Assembly (NCBI GenBank): GCA_027484605.1
Contig: JAIXSR010000089.1
Location: 1-64,000, forward strand
Length of the DNA: 64,000 bases
Reading direction: 5' to 3'
DNA from: Hyphomicrobiales bacterium
GTDB lineage: Bacteria; Pseudomonadota; Alphaproteobacteria; Rhizobiales; Beijerinckiaceae
Part shown: positions 17,300-25,984 of the stretch, in pieces
Position numbering within the stretch: position 1 is the first letter of the stretch
How the letters are laid out: each line of letters begins with the position of its first letter
Made by a program: the position numbers and the translations under genes
The notes under the pieces: model-generated
Seen by the model: only the letters and a program-made list of their open reading frames with translations
Database searches by the model: none
Told to the model about the DNA's origin: nothing

Positions 17300-17877
17300 G
17301 GGCGTTGATCCAGGCAGTGACGAAGCCTGGCGAGGCCCCGGCGGATCCAGCTCTTCATCGTGCTCAGCGGCACGCCCAGCCGCCGGGCCAGTTCGTCATA
17401 GGTGAAGCCATCGTAGAACGCCGCCATGATCATGCCGCGCTGCCGCTCCTCCAGGGCTTCGATACAGGACTTCAAGGCCTGGCCCCTTTCGTGTTCGAGC
17501 ATGGCATCCAGCGGAAGAAGGCCGTGATCGGCAACGTCGATATCGTCGATCGGGGCGTGAACCGGGGCGGAGGTCCGGCTCAGGCGCAACCGGTCAATAG
17601 CACGGTTTCGGGCAATCGCGATCATCCAGGTCATCGGCTTGGCACGCCCGCTCGAATAGGATTCGCTGCGGTTCCAGATGGTCAGATAGACCTCCTGCAG
17701 CACATCCTCGGCCAATCGTTCATCCCTCAGGATGCGGGTGACGAGCGCGTTGAGGCGTGGTGCGGTCAGGCGGTAGAGCTGCAGGAAGGCCGCCCGGTCA
17801 CGCACGCCGGCCACCCGCGCCAGAAGCTCGGCAATTGTTTGCTGGAAAGGGTCCCAGTCCTGGCTTTCCGCGCTCAA
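17296..17877 (-). CDS. ECF RNA polymerase sigma factor (SigK-like)
   Basis: A 193-residue extracytoplasmic-function sigma factor. Region 2 spans about 30-95, with DERLAEDVLQEVYLTIWNRS, then MTWMIAIARNRAIDRLR. Region 4, about 130-190, has the helix-turn-helix YDELARRLGVPLSTMKSWIRRGLARL (split). There is a short linker with no extra domains. It is cotranslated with the downstream RskA-type anti-sigma gene (4-base overlap). This pairing and the nearby fasciclin gene recall mycobacterial SigK. No sequence resembling a shared autoregulatory promoter could be identified with confidence upstream. Confidence 0.9.
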   Translation of the reverse strand: MSAESQDWDPFQQTIAELLARVAGVRDRAAFLQLYRLTAPRLNALVTRILRDERLAEDVLQEVYLTIWNRSESYSSGRAKPMTWMIAIARNRAIDRLRLSRTSAPVHAPIDDIDVADHGLLPLDAMLEHERGQALKSCIEALEERQRGMIMAAFYDGFTYDELARRLGVPLSTMKSWIRRGLARLRHCLDQRP

Positions 17878-17911
17878 GGTTGATGTCCGGAAAAGGGTTC
17901 AGATCGATGCC

Positions 17912-17943
17912 GCAGGCCACGGATCACGGGATCCGTGGCCTGC
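17912..17943 (-). terminator. Strong hairpin after the outer-membrane protein gene
   Basis: GCAGGCCACGGATC and GATCCGTGGCCTGC are perfect 14-base inverted repeats around the loop ACGG. The hairpin lies 35 bases beyond the OMP stop and upstream of the sigma-factor start. It probably separates the two transcripts. There is no T-run on the minus strand. Confidence 0.7.
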
Positions 17944-17977
17944 TTCTGTCCGGCAGGCGGCTTCGTTGCCCGGAGGG

Positions 17978-18796
17978 TCAGAAGGCGTAGTTCAGGCCGG
18001 TCCGGATGATGTGGCCGGATGTCCGGATCCGCGCATCGTAGGCGACGCCCGGCACCGCCGCGGCGGCCGCGGCATTCGGCGTGGTCCGGACGGTCTGCCG
18101 CCCAAGGTCGTAATAGAGATATTCGCCCTTGATCGACCAATTCGTTGTCAGCCTGTATTCCGCGCCGGCGCCGAGCGCATAACCCGCCTTGACCTCGTTC
18201 CGCGCGCCATTCCAGCTGAGGGCCGGAGCCAGGACGCCATTGACCGAGGCCTGCGAGTCTATGCCACCATAGGCAAGACCGCCAGTGACGTAGAGCAGCA
18301 CCTTGTCCGTCGGAAGGAACCCGACCCTGCCGCGGAATGTACCGAGATAATCCAGCCGCGACCGTGCGGCGGTCGTGAGCGGGGTGCCGAGGACCGGGTT
18401 CCCGGTGAAGCTGGCGCTCTTGCCCGCATCAAGCAGCTGGATATCGGTCTCGAGGCCGAGAACGAAGCGACCGGTCTGGAAATTGTAGCCGGCCTGCACG
18501 CCTCCGGTCACGCCTTCACGCCGGAGCTTGAGCTGGCCGGGCACGATGCCGCCGGGGACGAGGCCGACGAAACCCGGGGTCCCGATGGTCCGGGCCGTAT
18601 CCGAGCCGCCCAACGCATAGCCGATCGTGCCGCCCAGATAAGCTCCGGACCAGTTGCTGACGGCAACAGGATTCCCGAAAACCTGTGCCGCAGGCCGCTC
18701 GCGCCGCAGATCGGCCGCCTCGACCGGCTTCCCGGCCGCGATGCCGAAGGCGACGAGCAGCCCGGCCAGCAGGATGCCTTTTCCATTCAATGTCAT
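17978..18796 (-). CDS. Outer-membrane beta-barrel protein (Omp25/Omp31-like)
   Basis: A 272-residue protein: signal peptide (MTLNGKGILLAGLLVAFGIAAG, ending near VEA), then NWSGAYLGGTIGYALGG, the classic opening of the Hyphomicrobiales Omp25/RopB/Omp31 barrel. The alternating strands end in HIIRTGLNYAF, with the C-terminal Phe required for barrel assembly. I chose ATG 18796 because AGGA lies seven bases upstream and the signal peptide begins there; an in-frame ATG at 18820 is possible. These proteins fix the envelope and act as surface antigens or small porins. It lies upstream of the ECF sigma operon in the same direction. Confidence 0.85.
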   Translation of the reverse strand: MTLNGKGILLAGLLVAFGIAAGKPVEAADLRRERPAAQVFGNPVAVSNWSGAYLGGTIGYALGGSDTARTIGTPGFVGLVPGGIVPGQLKLRREGVTGGVQAGYNFQTGRFVLGLETDIQLLDAGKSASFTGNPVLGTPLTTAARSRLDYLGTFRGRVGFLPTDKVLLYVTGGLAYGGIDSQASVNGVLAPALSWNGARNEVKAGYALGAGAEYRLTTNWSIKGEYLYYDLGRQTVRTTPNAAAAAAVPGVAYDARIRTSGHIIRTGLNYAF

Positions 18797-19111
18797 GAGC
18801 CATTCCTCATTTCTGGTCATGACGCACCACCCCTCTGCGGATGGGCGTCGATGACGATACGGAGCGGCTTGGGAAAAGACGCAGGGCAGGCGGGAAAGGC
18901 CAACCGGAAGGGCGGCTTGCGCTCCGGCTCGGCGAGGCGCCGGGAAGGCGGAAATCCTGGCAGTTCCGGCTTCAGGCCGCTCGGCGGGAGGGGAGGGTAG
19001 CGGCCAAAGGGTGCCGGTCTTCGGGGCGAATCCCACGGCCATCAGGCGCAGGAACGGCCTCGATTTTCCCGTTGCCGGGGCCTGCTGCCTGATCCTCGCC
19101 TTGCGCGCCGC
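18797..19111. other. Gene-free spacer
   Basis: This 315-base GC-rich gap between the OMP gene and the 111-residue gene probably contains the OMP promoter in its left part. I see no gene, clear terminator or operator in it. Confidence 0.4.
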
Positions 19112-19447
19112 TCACCCCTTGAGATGCAGCGTCACCAGCACGACCACCGAGGCGCCATCCGGCAGGGTCGCGGAGAGGCGCAGCCAGGTCCCGAAATGGG
19201 CGACCCGGGCGAAGGTCACCTCGTCGGCCCGGCGGGGCAGGTCGAGCACGGTGCCCTCCGGCACCCAGCGCATCCCGTCGGGCGAGAGCTCGACCCGGGC
19301 CTGCCCGGGCTCGCCCGTGGCATCGCGGAGCGCCCGGACGAAGAAGATCGCCTCGCGGGCCCAGCCGGCCTCGTGCGGTTCTGTGGCAACCGTGCCGGAC
19401 CACGTCTCGTTGCGGGCGATGACCGCCGCCTGACTTTGCACCAGCAT
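19112..19447 (-). CDS. Hypothetical protein (111 aa) coupled to DUF6772-like gene
   Basis: I chose ATG 19445-19447 because it overlaps the stop of the upstream gene (TGATG), the coupling seen throughout this operon. The product is soluble and likely all-beta (VELSPDGMRWVPEGTVLDLP; WLRLSATLPDGASVVVLVTL). It looks like a small carbohydrate-facing beta-sandwich, but I recognise no family. It is the last gene of the sugar/sugar-acid operon, so a role in handling or sensing that carbohydrate is inferred from position only. Confidence 0.65.
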   Translation of the reverse strand: MLVQSQAAVIARNETWSGTVATEPHEAGWAREAIFFVRALRDATGEPGQARVELSPDGMRWVPEGTVLDLPRRADEVTFARVAHFGTWLRLSATLPDGASVVVLVTLHLKG

Positions 19448-20349
19448 CAGAAGTCTCCCGAAATGCAGACGGAGTCGAGATAGAGATGGGCACGCTTGTC
19501 GACGTCGGTCTCGACGAAGAAGGCGAGGTTCAGCATGCACCAGAGATTGCGCATTGCGGGCATGCGGATCGGCGCGAAGCCGGCCATGTCGAAGACGCGG
19601 TCATTGCAGCGGAAACCTGTGGCCTGCATGGTCTCGAGATCGAAATCGAAACAGACATAGTGCCAGTTAATCTTGGTGGGGATCTCGTTGTAGCAGAGCT
19701 TCTGGCCACCGCCGGGCAGGTCTTCCCAGTCCTGCGGGGCAAGATGGTAATGTGAGATCGTCTTGTTCTCGGTCCCGATCGGCTTCACTTCCGTCGTATG
19801 CCGCTTGAACTGCCATTTCTGGACATGCTCGCCATCGAGCGCATTGAGAAAGCGCAGATGCGGCATGATGCGGGCGCCATCGCTGTCGCGGTCGCCCGTC
19901 TGCAGATCGTACAGGAAGCCGATCGAGCGGACATCCGCCTCGGAGAGCCGTAACGCCGTCGCCTCGGGCTTGAAGGTGAAGTAGAATTCGAGCCGCAGCG
20001 GGCCGCGCTTGCGGAAGGTCAGCCGCTTGACGGTGACATTCTGCGCACCCTTGCGCGGCTTCGAGGCCAGTTTCAGCGCATACGTCCCGTCAAAGGACCC
20101 ATGCGAGCCGAAATCCCATTGCGGCAGGGTGGAGAGCATCGCCATCGAATGCTGGGCATAGCCGGGCAGCATTGAATCGAGCGAATGCTCGTAATTGCCT
20201 ACGAGCTGCGTCCAGCCGCAGAAGCCCCGGTCGAAATCATCGAAGGTGATGATCCGGGGCAGCGGATCGAAGCGGGAGAGCTTCGGATCGCCCTGCCGCA
20301 GCGCCGCCAGCAGCGCCTGCCCTTCTCCCTGCGGATTGCCTGAAGCCAT
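19447..20349 (-). CDS. DUF6772-like protein in sugar operon
   Basis: A 300-residue cytoplasmic protein without signal peptide. It is rich in aromatic residues and predicted to be mostly beta (FDDFDRGFCGWTQLVG; DFGSHGSFDGTYALKLASKP; LRLEFYFTFKPEA), with the look of a concanavalin-like jelly roll. I recall this kind of protein as DUF6772, often beside carbohydrate importers; this was not searched. It lies 15 bases after the permease gene and overlaps the 111-residue gene. A glycoside-binding or isomerase role would fit, but no catalytic motif is visible. Confidence 0.65.
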   Translation of the reverse strand: MASGNPQGEGQALLAALRQGDPKLSRFDPLPRIITFDDFDRGFCGWTQLVGNYEHSLDSMLPGYAQHSMAMLSTLPQWDFGSHGSFDGTYALKLASKPRKGAQNVTVKRLTFRKRGPLRLEFYFTFKPEATALRLSEADVRSIGFLYDLQTGDRDSDGARIMPHLRFLNALDGEHVQKWQFKRHTTEVKPIGTENKTISHYHLAPQDWEDLPGGGQKLCYNEIPTKINWHYVCFDFDLETMQATGFRCNDRVFDMAGFAPIRMPAMRNLWCMLNLAFFVETDVDKRAHLYLDSVCISGDF

Positions 20350-20364
20350 GTCCGTTTCTCCCTG

Positions 20365-21216
20365 TCATCCCTTGGTGGCACCGGCGGTGAGGCCTTCGAT
20401 CAGATGGCGCTGGCACAGCACGACAAAGACGAGCACCGGCAGCAGATGCACGGTGGTTGCCGCGAAAAGGACGCCCCATTCGACGCCGTCCAGCGAACCG
20501 ATCATCTCCGACATCACCAGCGGCGCGGTCTTGGCCTGCTTGGTCGTGAAGATGAAGGCGAAGAGGAACTCGTTCCAGGCATAGACGATGACGAAGATCG
20601 CCACGGCGATCATCCCCTGCCCGCAAAGCGGCAGGACCACCCGCCGCAGGATCTGCAGGCTGGAGGCGCCGTCCATCATCGCCGCCTCGTCCAGCTCGCG
20701 CGGGATCTGGTCGATGAAGGTGCGCATCACCATCGTCCCCATCGAGACGAAGAAGGTGGCATAGAGCAGGATCAGCACGAGATAGGTATCGTTCAGCCCG
20801 AAGGCATTGACGATCGGGAAGAGCGGCAGGGTGGTGACGATCGGCGGCAGCAGCCGGAGCGCGATCATCGCGAAGGCCGAGCCGGCCAGGAAGCGGCTCT
20901 TCCAGCGCGAATACCCGAAACCGGCCAGCGTCGAGACGGCGACCGCCAGCAATGTGGCCCCGAGCGTGACGATGAGGCTGTTGGCGAGGCCGACGAAGAA
21001 ATCGCCCCATTTCGCCCAGAGCGACACGAAATTCTCGAGCGTCGGCTGCCAGTTGCCCCGGCGCGCCACCGAGAAGATCTCCTTCTCCGGCGTGAAGGCG
21101 GCCATGATGATGAGCGCAATCGGCCCGACCGACCAGAGCAGCACAAAGCCCAGGGCCACGGCGCGGCCGATACCGGCGAGGACCCGGCGCAGGGCGAGGG
21201 AGCGATCAGCTGTCAC
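20365..21216 (-). CDS. Carbohydrate ABC importer permease (MalG-like)
   Basis: A 283-residue inner-membrane protein with six hydrophobic segments. The EAA loop reads ELDEAAMMDGASSLQILRRVVLPL (split) at about 185-205, and the C-terminus (LIEGLTAGATKG) has the KG end typical of MalG/UgpE-type permeases. Its start overlaps the end of the partner permease gene. It forms the translocation channel together with that protein. No ATPase gene occurs in this locus, so the pair probably uses a shared MsmX-type ATPase encoded elsewhere. Confidence 0.9.
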   Translation of the reverse strand: MTADRSLALRRVLAGIGRAVALGFVLLWSVGPIALIIMAAFTPEKEIFSVARRGNWQPTLENFVSLWAKWGDFFVGLANSLIVTLGATLLAVAVSTLAGFGYSRWKSRFLAGSAFAMIALRLLPPIVTTLPLFPIVNAFGLNDTYLVLILLYATFFVSMGTMVMRTFIDQIPRELDEAAMMDGASSLQILRRVVLPLCGQGMIAVAIFVIVYAWNEFLFAFIFTTKQAKTAPLVMSEMIGSLDGVEWGVLFAATTVHLLPVLVFVVLCQRHLIEGLTAGATKG

Positions 21217-22096
21217 GGGCGAGCATCTCCCGGTAGAGCTTGCGCAGATAGACCAGGGCCAGTGCCAGCGATGTCAGCACCATCAGCCAGCCGGTTGCGG
21301 TGGCCGCGCCGAAATTGTTGTACCGGAAGGCCTCGAGATAGAGATAGATCGCGACAACCTCGGTCTGTCGTGCCGGGCCGCCCCCGGTGAGCAGCCAGAC
21401 CTCCGAGAAAAGCCGGTAGGCGAAGATGTAGCGGAACAGCATGGCGATGAGGATCGCCGGCATGAGCAGCGGCAGGGTGATCCGGCGGAAGCATTGCCAG
21501 GCCGTGGCCCCGTCGACCCGCGCCGCCTCGTAGAGATCCTTCGGAATGGACAGGCGGGCGGCATAGAGGATGATGAAGCTGAAGGGCAGGTGAAGCCAGA
21601 TGCTGAGCAGCGCCACCAGAAACAGGCCATGCATCGGCACGACCGACCATTCCAGCGGCGTCATGCCAAGGCCGGTCAGCCATCGGGTGACGAGCCCCGC
21701 CTCCGGATCGAACATCGTCCGCCACATCACGACGGCGCCGACCTCGCTGACCGCATAGGGCGCAAGGACGCAGGCGATCAGCAGCTTCCGGAAGGGCAGG
21801 CCATGCGCGAAGAGCAGCGCCACGCCCAGCCCCAGCAGCAGCTCGATATGGACGACGGCGAGGACAACGATGACGGTGTTCTTCAGCGCCCGCCAGAAAT
21901 AGGGATCCGCGAGGATTTTCGCGTAGTTCGCAAGTCCGACATAGACCGGCGACTGGCCGAAGCTCGAGGCATGGAAGGACAGCCAGAACACATAGATCCC
22001 GGGCAGCAGGATCACGGCGGCAAGCATGGCCAGCGCCGGAACCACATAGGGCAGCGCGATGCGCGGATTCCGGGAAGGGAGCATCGCGGCAGCCAT
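21206..22096 (-). CDS. Carbohydrate ABC importer permease (MalF/UgpA-like)
   Basis: A 296-residue CUT1-family permease with six membrane segments and the EAA loop DLYEAARVDGATAWQCFRRITLPLL (split), about 195-220. I chose ATG 22094-22096, which overlaps the stop of the dehydratase gene (TGATG); the frame extends upstream only inside that gene. It pairs with the MalG-like permease to form the channel for the binding protein encoded on the other side of the regulator. Confidence 0.9.
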   Translation of the reverse strand: MAAAMLPSRNPRIALPYVVPALAMLAAVILLPGIYVFWLSFHASSFGQSPVYVGLANYAKILADPYFWRALKNTVIVVLAVVHIELLLGLGVALLFAHGLPFRKLLIACVLAPYAVSEVGAVVMWRTMFDPEAGLVTRWLTGLGMTPLEWSVVPMHGLFLVALLSIWLHLPFSFIILYAARLSIPKDLYEAARVDGATAWQCFRRITLPLLMPAILIAMLFRYIFAYRLFSEVWLLTGGGPARQTEVVAIYLYLEAFRYNNFGAATATGWLMVLTSLALALVYLRKLYREMLARDS

Positions 22097-23271
22097 CAGA
22101 CGTCCGGATGGGTCATTGACCGGAGGGCCGCCATGTCGACCGTCACGCCCAGGCCGGGCCCGTCGGGGATGGGCAGCTTCCCGCCCGCAAGCTGGGACGC
22201 CTCGCCGACCGGCGTGACCAGCAGCGCGTCCCGCAGCGGATTGGCGAAGACCATGCATTCGAACGTGACGCAATTCTCCGCCGCCGCCGCCAGGTGCAGG
22301 CTGGCCGCGACGCAGAGCGCCCCGGACCAGCCGACATGCGGCGCATAGGCGATCGAATGGATGCGGGCGAGTTCGGCGATCCGCCAGGTCTCGGTGATCC
22401 CGCCGGCCCGGGCGACATCGGGCTGGATGATGCCGACGGCGCGATCCTCGACAAGGCTCAGCGCATCGCAGGCGGAAAAGTCGCTTTCGCCGGCCGCCAG
22501 ACGCACATCAAGCTTCGCGCGCAGCATCCGGTAGCCCTGCCGGTCCTCGGGGCGGATGGGTTCCTCGAACCACATATAATCGTTTTCCGCCAATGCCCGG
22601 CCGACCCGGACCGCCTCGTCGACATCGAAGGCCCAGTTCGCATCGACGCTGAGGCCGATCCCCGGCCCGGCCAGTCGCCGGACGAGGCGGATGCGGTCGA
22701 TCGCGGCGGAGGCCGGACCGCCGATCTTCACCTTGATCTGGGTGAAGCCCTGCGCCAGCGCAGCCGCGACCTCGCGCTCGACTGCCGCATCGTCGAACCA
22801 GTTGATCGAGGAGGCATAGGCCTGGATGGCACGGCGGCCCATCCCGCCGAGCATCTTGTGGACCGGCAGGCCGCAGGCCTTGCCGGCAAGGTCCCAGAGC
22901 GCGATGTCGACGCCGGCAATCGCCTCGATCAGCATGCCGCCCGTCCGCCCGGACAGGAGGCTGCGCATCGCGGCCCAGTGGCGGCGGCGATCCAGCGGGT
23001 CTTCCCCCACCAGCATCGGCGCGAACATCTGGTTGATGAAGCGGGCATAGGCACAGGCCCCCTTGCGGGCGAGGCATTCCCCGAATCCGACAAGGCCCTG
23101 GTCCGTCTCGATCTCGACAACGACGATCTCGATGAAGCTCCAGTCGCCCTGGCTGGTCCGCTGCAGGACCGGCAGCCGCGCGCGAAGCGGATGGGCCGTC
23201 ACCCGCACGATCCGGCCGGCGAACAGGCGGGGATCGGCGGGAGTCCCGGCATTCCTGGACGTGCGAGGCAT
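22096..23271 (-). CDS. Mandelate racemase/muconate lactonizing-family enzyme (sugar-acid dehydratase-like)
   Basis: A 391-residue enolase-superfamily enzyme. The general-base KxK is in FTQIKVKIGG (about 185). Metal ligands lie in LSVDANWAFD, WFEEPI and AAGESDF. The His-Asp dyad is formed by PDVARAGG and YAPHVGW. This set matches the mandelate racemase subgroup, in which many members dehydrate acid sugars. I chose ATG 23271 rather than a TTG two codons upstream. It is the first gene of an operon with two sugar permeases and is divergent from a GntR-family regulator. Substrate unknown; an aldonate or uronate is plausible. Confidence 0.85.
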   Translation of the reverse strand: MPRTSRNAGTPADPRLFAGRIVRVTAHPLRARLPVLQRTSQGDWSFIEIVVVEIETDQGLVGFGECLARKGACAYARFINQMFAPMLVGEDPLDRRRHWAAMRSLLSGRTGGMLIEAIAGVDIALWDLAGKACGLPVHKMLGGMGRRAIQAYASSINWFDDAAVEREVAAALAQGFTQIKVKIGGPASAAIDRIRLVRRLAGPGIGLSVDANWAFDVDEAVRVGRALAENDYMWFEEPIRPEDRQGYRMLRAKLDVRLAAGESDFSACDALSLVEDRAVGIIQPDVARAGGITETWRIAELARIHSIAYAPHVGWSGALCVAASLHLAAAAENCVTFECMVFANPLRDALLVTPVGEASQLAGGKLPIPDGPGLGVTVDMAALRSMTHPDV

Positions 23272-23297
23272 CGCCAACTCCGAAGACGAGGGTGCTA

Positions 23298-23324
23298 CAA
23301 CCTATCTGATAAGTTTCTATGTTG
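23298..23324. promoter_or_regulatory. Candidate GntR/FadR-type operator in divergent promoter
   Basis: A 27-base imperfect palindrome starts CAACCTA and ends TATGTTG (six of seven outer pairs match). It lies between the dehydratase start and the regulator start. A smaller perfect palindrome TATCTGATA (23303-23311) lies inside it. One regulator bound here could repress both directions. Confidence 0.45.
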
Positions 23325-23356
23325 CAAGGACGATGGCGCTGTGCCATGCTTCCGTC

Positions 23357-24172
23357 ATGCAGCGCGATGATGCCCTTGCCCGCTCCGCGGAACCCCGGCC
23401 GGAAGACCTGAGCGCGATCTTCGGTGGCGATGACATCGCGCCGAGCCGGCTCGGCGATGCCGTCATCGAGCGGCTGACCCAGGCGATCCTCGACGGGCGG
23501 CTCAAGCCGGGCGATGCCCTGCCTTCCGAGGGCCGGATCGCCGCACAATTCGGCATTTCCAAGCCCATCGCCCGGGAGGCCCTGCGCGAACTCGCTGCCA
23601 TGGGCGTCATCCAGGTCCAGCAGGGCAAGACGAGCCGCGTCCGCGCGATCGACAGCAGCCCCCTGTCCCGGTTCTACCGCTTCGCCATCGGCAATTCCCG
23701 CAAGGGCATGCTCGATGCGGTCGAGCTTCGCCGGATGCTGGAGCCGCAGATCGCGCGCGTCGCGGCGGAACGGCGGACCGAGGCCGACCTCGCCGAGTTC
23801 CGCGCCATTCTGGAGCGGATGAAGGCGGCGCTCGGGCAGATCCCCGCCTGGATGGAGGCCGACCTTGCCTTCCACAACCACCTCGCCCTGATGACGCATA
23901 ACGCGCTGATCATTCTCCAGAGCAAGGGCCTCGAACCCGTCGTCGCGCAGATGATGGAGCGCTTCAATGCCCGGGCCGCGCGCGAGAGGCCGGATTGGGA
24001 AGCGACATTCCGGCGTCATGCCCGGGTGGTCGACGCAATCATTGCCGGTGACGGCCCTTTGGCCGAGGCCGCGATGCGCGAGCATTTCGCGGCGGCCGAA
24101 GCGGCCATTGCCGAACTCTATGGATCCAATCCGGCATCAGACCGGGATCATCGGGAGGACCAACATGCCTAG
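23357..24172 (+). CDS. GntR-family (FadR subfamily) transcriptional regulator
   Basis: A 271-residue regulator. An N-terminal winged helix-turn-helix spans about 30-95 (ILDGRLKPGDALPSEGRIAA; GISKPIAREALRELAAMGVI). An all-helical FCD effector domain has conserved FHNHLALMTHN and RRHARVVDAI, likely metal ligands. ATG 23357 was chosen; another in-frame ATG at 23333 follows AAGGA too closely. It is divergent from the dehydratase-permease operon and its 3' end overlaps the binding-protein gene by eight bases. It therefore sits in one operon with that gene and probably senses the imported acid or its breakdown product. Confidence 0.88.
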   Translation: MQRDDALARSAEPRPEDLSAIFGGDDIAPSRLGDAVIERLTQAILDGRLKPGDALPSEGRIAAQFGISKPIAREALRELAAMGVIQVQQGKTSRVRAIDSSPLSRFYRFAIGNSRKGMLDAVELRRMLEPQIARVAAERRTEADLAEFRAILERMKAALGQIPAWMEADLAFHNHLALMTHNALIILQSKGLEPVVAQMMERFNARAARERPDWEATFRRHARVVDAIIAGDGPLAEAAMREHFAAAEAAIAELYGSNPASDRDHREDQHA

Positions 24173-25448
24173 GCTCGACAGACGTGCCGTGCTGGCTGGC
24201 GCAGGCGCCACGATACTCGCTTCCGCGACCCGTCCGGGCGCCCAGGAAAAACCGCTGCAGGTCTTTTCCCATCGGGTGCACCGGTCCGTCGCGGCCGGCG
24301 CGCAGGGCGATGCCACGGCGGCCTGGACCGCCGCGACGAAGACGCCGGTGGAATGGACGACCTTCGATACCGGCCCGCTTCAGGAGCGCCTGTTCCGCGA
24401 ACTGGCCCTGCCCGAAACCGGCGTGGATGTCGGGTTCATCGTGAATTTCCAGGCCGTGCCGCGGATCGCCGCCCTGTTCGAACCGCTCGGCCCCTATATG
24501 GCGAAGGACCCGATCGAAGCCGCCGGCGATGTGTTCCCCGGCCTGATGAAGGGCATGGAGATCGGCGGTAATCTCATCGCCATGCCGGTCCGCCATGCAT
24601 CCTCCGGCCTGCACTGGAATTCCGAGATCCTGGCCGAACGCGGCTTCTCGAAGCCGCCCGCGACGATCGAGGAACTGATCGAGGTGGCCAAGGCCTGCAC
24701 CTATCGCCGCGCCGATGGCACGCCCTGCGTCGGCCTGTGCATGCCCGGCGTGACCTATCCCAATGTCGTCGACATCGCGCGGGCCTGGGACGGGGATTTC
24801 ATCACGCCGGATTTCAAGGTCGTGACCGACCAGCCCGGCATGCTGAACGCGATCCGCACCCTGCGGCTCCTGTTCGAGCAGGGCGCCTTCCCGCGCAATT
24901 TCACCACCCTCCTTCAGGAGGAAGTGGTGACATGGATGCAGCAGGGCCGCGCCGCGATGGCGCTGCAGGGCATGGGCCGCAACCGCCTGTTCAACGACCC
25001 CGCCAAGAGCAAGTTCGCCGGCAAGATCATGACCGGGGCGGTGCCGGTCTCGGCAAGCCTGAAGGGCAAATATGCCGTCGCACCCGCCAAGGTGGAATTC
25101 TGGGGCATGGGCATCCCGAAAAATGCCCGGCGGAAGGATCTGTCCTGGAGCTTCATCAAGGCGATGCTGAGTCCGGCCGCCACGCTGACCATGGCCCTCA
25201 ACGGCAACGGCCCGGTGCGCAACGCCACCTATGACGATCCCGCCTTCCGCAAGACCGTCGACTATGCCGATGCCGAACGCGAGGTGCTCAAGGCGGCGCG
25301 CATCCCGATCCCGGCCTTCGACGAGGCCTCGCGCGCCGGCGATATCTTCAAGGAGGAAGCCGAGGCCGCAGTTCTTGGCATGAAGACGCCGGAAGCCGCG
25401 ATGGCGGCGGTTGTCGCGCGGGTGAAACCATTGCTCCCGCCATCCTGA
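24165..25448 (+). CDS. Carbohydrate ABC importer binding protein, Tat-type signal
   Basis: A 427-residue family-1 solute-binding protein. The N-terminus MPRLDRRAVLAGAGATILAS has a twin-arginine motif (RLDRRAVL), suggesting export in folded form. The mature part shows the MalE-type pattern (FQAVPRIAALFEPLGPY; RHASSGLHWNSEILAERGF; WMQQGRAAMALQGMG). GGGAGGAC lies about six bases before the ATG. The gene overlaps the regulator gene by eight bases and supplies the permeases encoded divergently. The ligand is unknown; the enzyme in the locus suggests a sugar acid. Confidence 0.87.
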   Translation: MPRLDRRAVLAGAGATILASATRPGAQEKPLQVFSHRVHRSVAAGAQGDATAAWTAATKTPVEWTTFDTGPLQERLFRELALPETGVDVGFIVNFQAVPRIAALFEPLGPYMAKDPIEAAGDVFPGLMKGMEIGGNLIAMPVRHASSGLHWNSEILAERGFSKPPATIEELIEVAKACTYRRADGTPCVGLCMPGVTYPNVVDIARAWDGDFITPDFKVVTDQPGMLNAIRTLRLLFEQGAFPRNFTTLLQEEVVTWMQQGRAAMALQGMGRNRLFNDPAKSKFAGKIMTGAVPVSASLKGKYAVAPAKVEFWGMGIPKNARRKDLSWSFIKAMLSPAATLTMALNGNGPVRNATYDDPAFRKTVDYADAEREVLKAARIPIPAFDEASRAGDIFKEEAEAAVLGMKTPEAAMAAVVARVKPLLPPS

Positions 25449-25455
25449 GGCGAGG

Positions 25456-25783
25456 TCAGGGCGAACCGGCCCCGATCCCCGCGAGGAAGTCGAAATCGCA
25501 GCCCGCCGGCGCCTGCTGTACGGTGCGGGCATAGAGCGCCTGATAGCCGCGCGCCGGCATCGGGCGCTTCGGCTGCGGTCTGCTGCGTGTTCCGGGCGAT
25601 TTCGCCGGTCGCGTTGCGTTGCTGGTCAACCGCCGTGGCGACACTCATCGACAGTTCCGAGACGGCATGTCCGCTGGCATTCGCAAGATCAGCCCGAACA
25701 GGGCCGCGGCCGCACATGCATATTGTGTCCTGACGCTCTTGATGCGCATGGCTGAATCCCCGATCCGCACAAAAAAGCATCAA
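25456..25783 (-). pseudogene. Relic of a methyl-accepting chemotaxis protein C-terminus
   Basis: Within a GC-rich 536-base gap, one minus-strand frame reads VSELSMSVATAVDQQRNATGEIARN (split) at about 25580-25660. This is the typical end of a chemoreceptor signalling domain, where full genes continue with further heptads. Here the reading frame departs from receptor-like sequence soon after, while an overlapping frame gives an unrelated tail ending at 25456. There is no start, membrane segment or receptor tip. I interpret it as a decayed fragment; the rest of 25449-25984 holds no supported gene. Confidence 0.5.
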
Positions 25784-25984
25784 TACTTCCTAGTGTAACG
25801 ATAACTCATGCAAGAAATCGCATACAATCTGCGGCCCACTCCGCTGGCCCCGCAGCCGCCCGCCACACCCGGCCCAGCCTGAGGAAACGGCCCGACCGGC
25901 TTGCAAAGCCAGCCGCATCGCCGAATGATGGGGCCGGTGCCCGCCGAGGGGTCATCCGGCGCGAGAATGGCAGGGGGAAAAATC

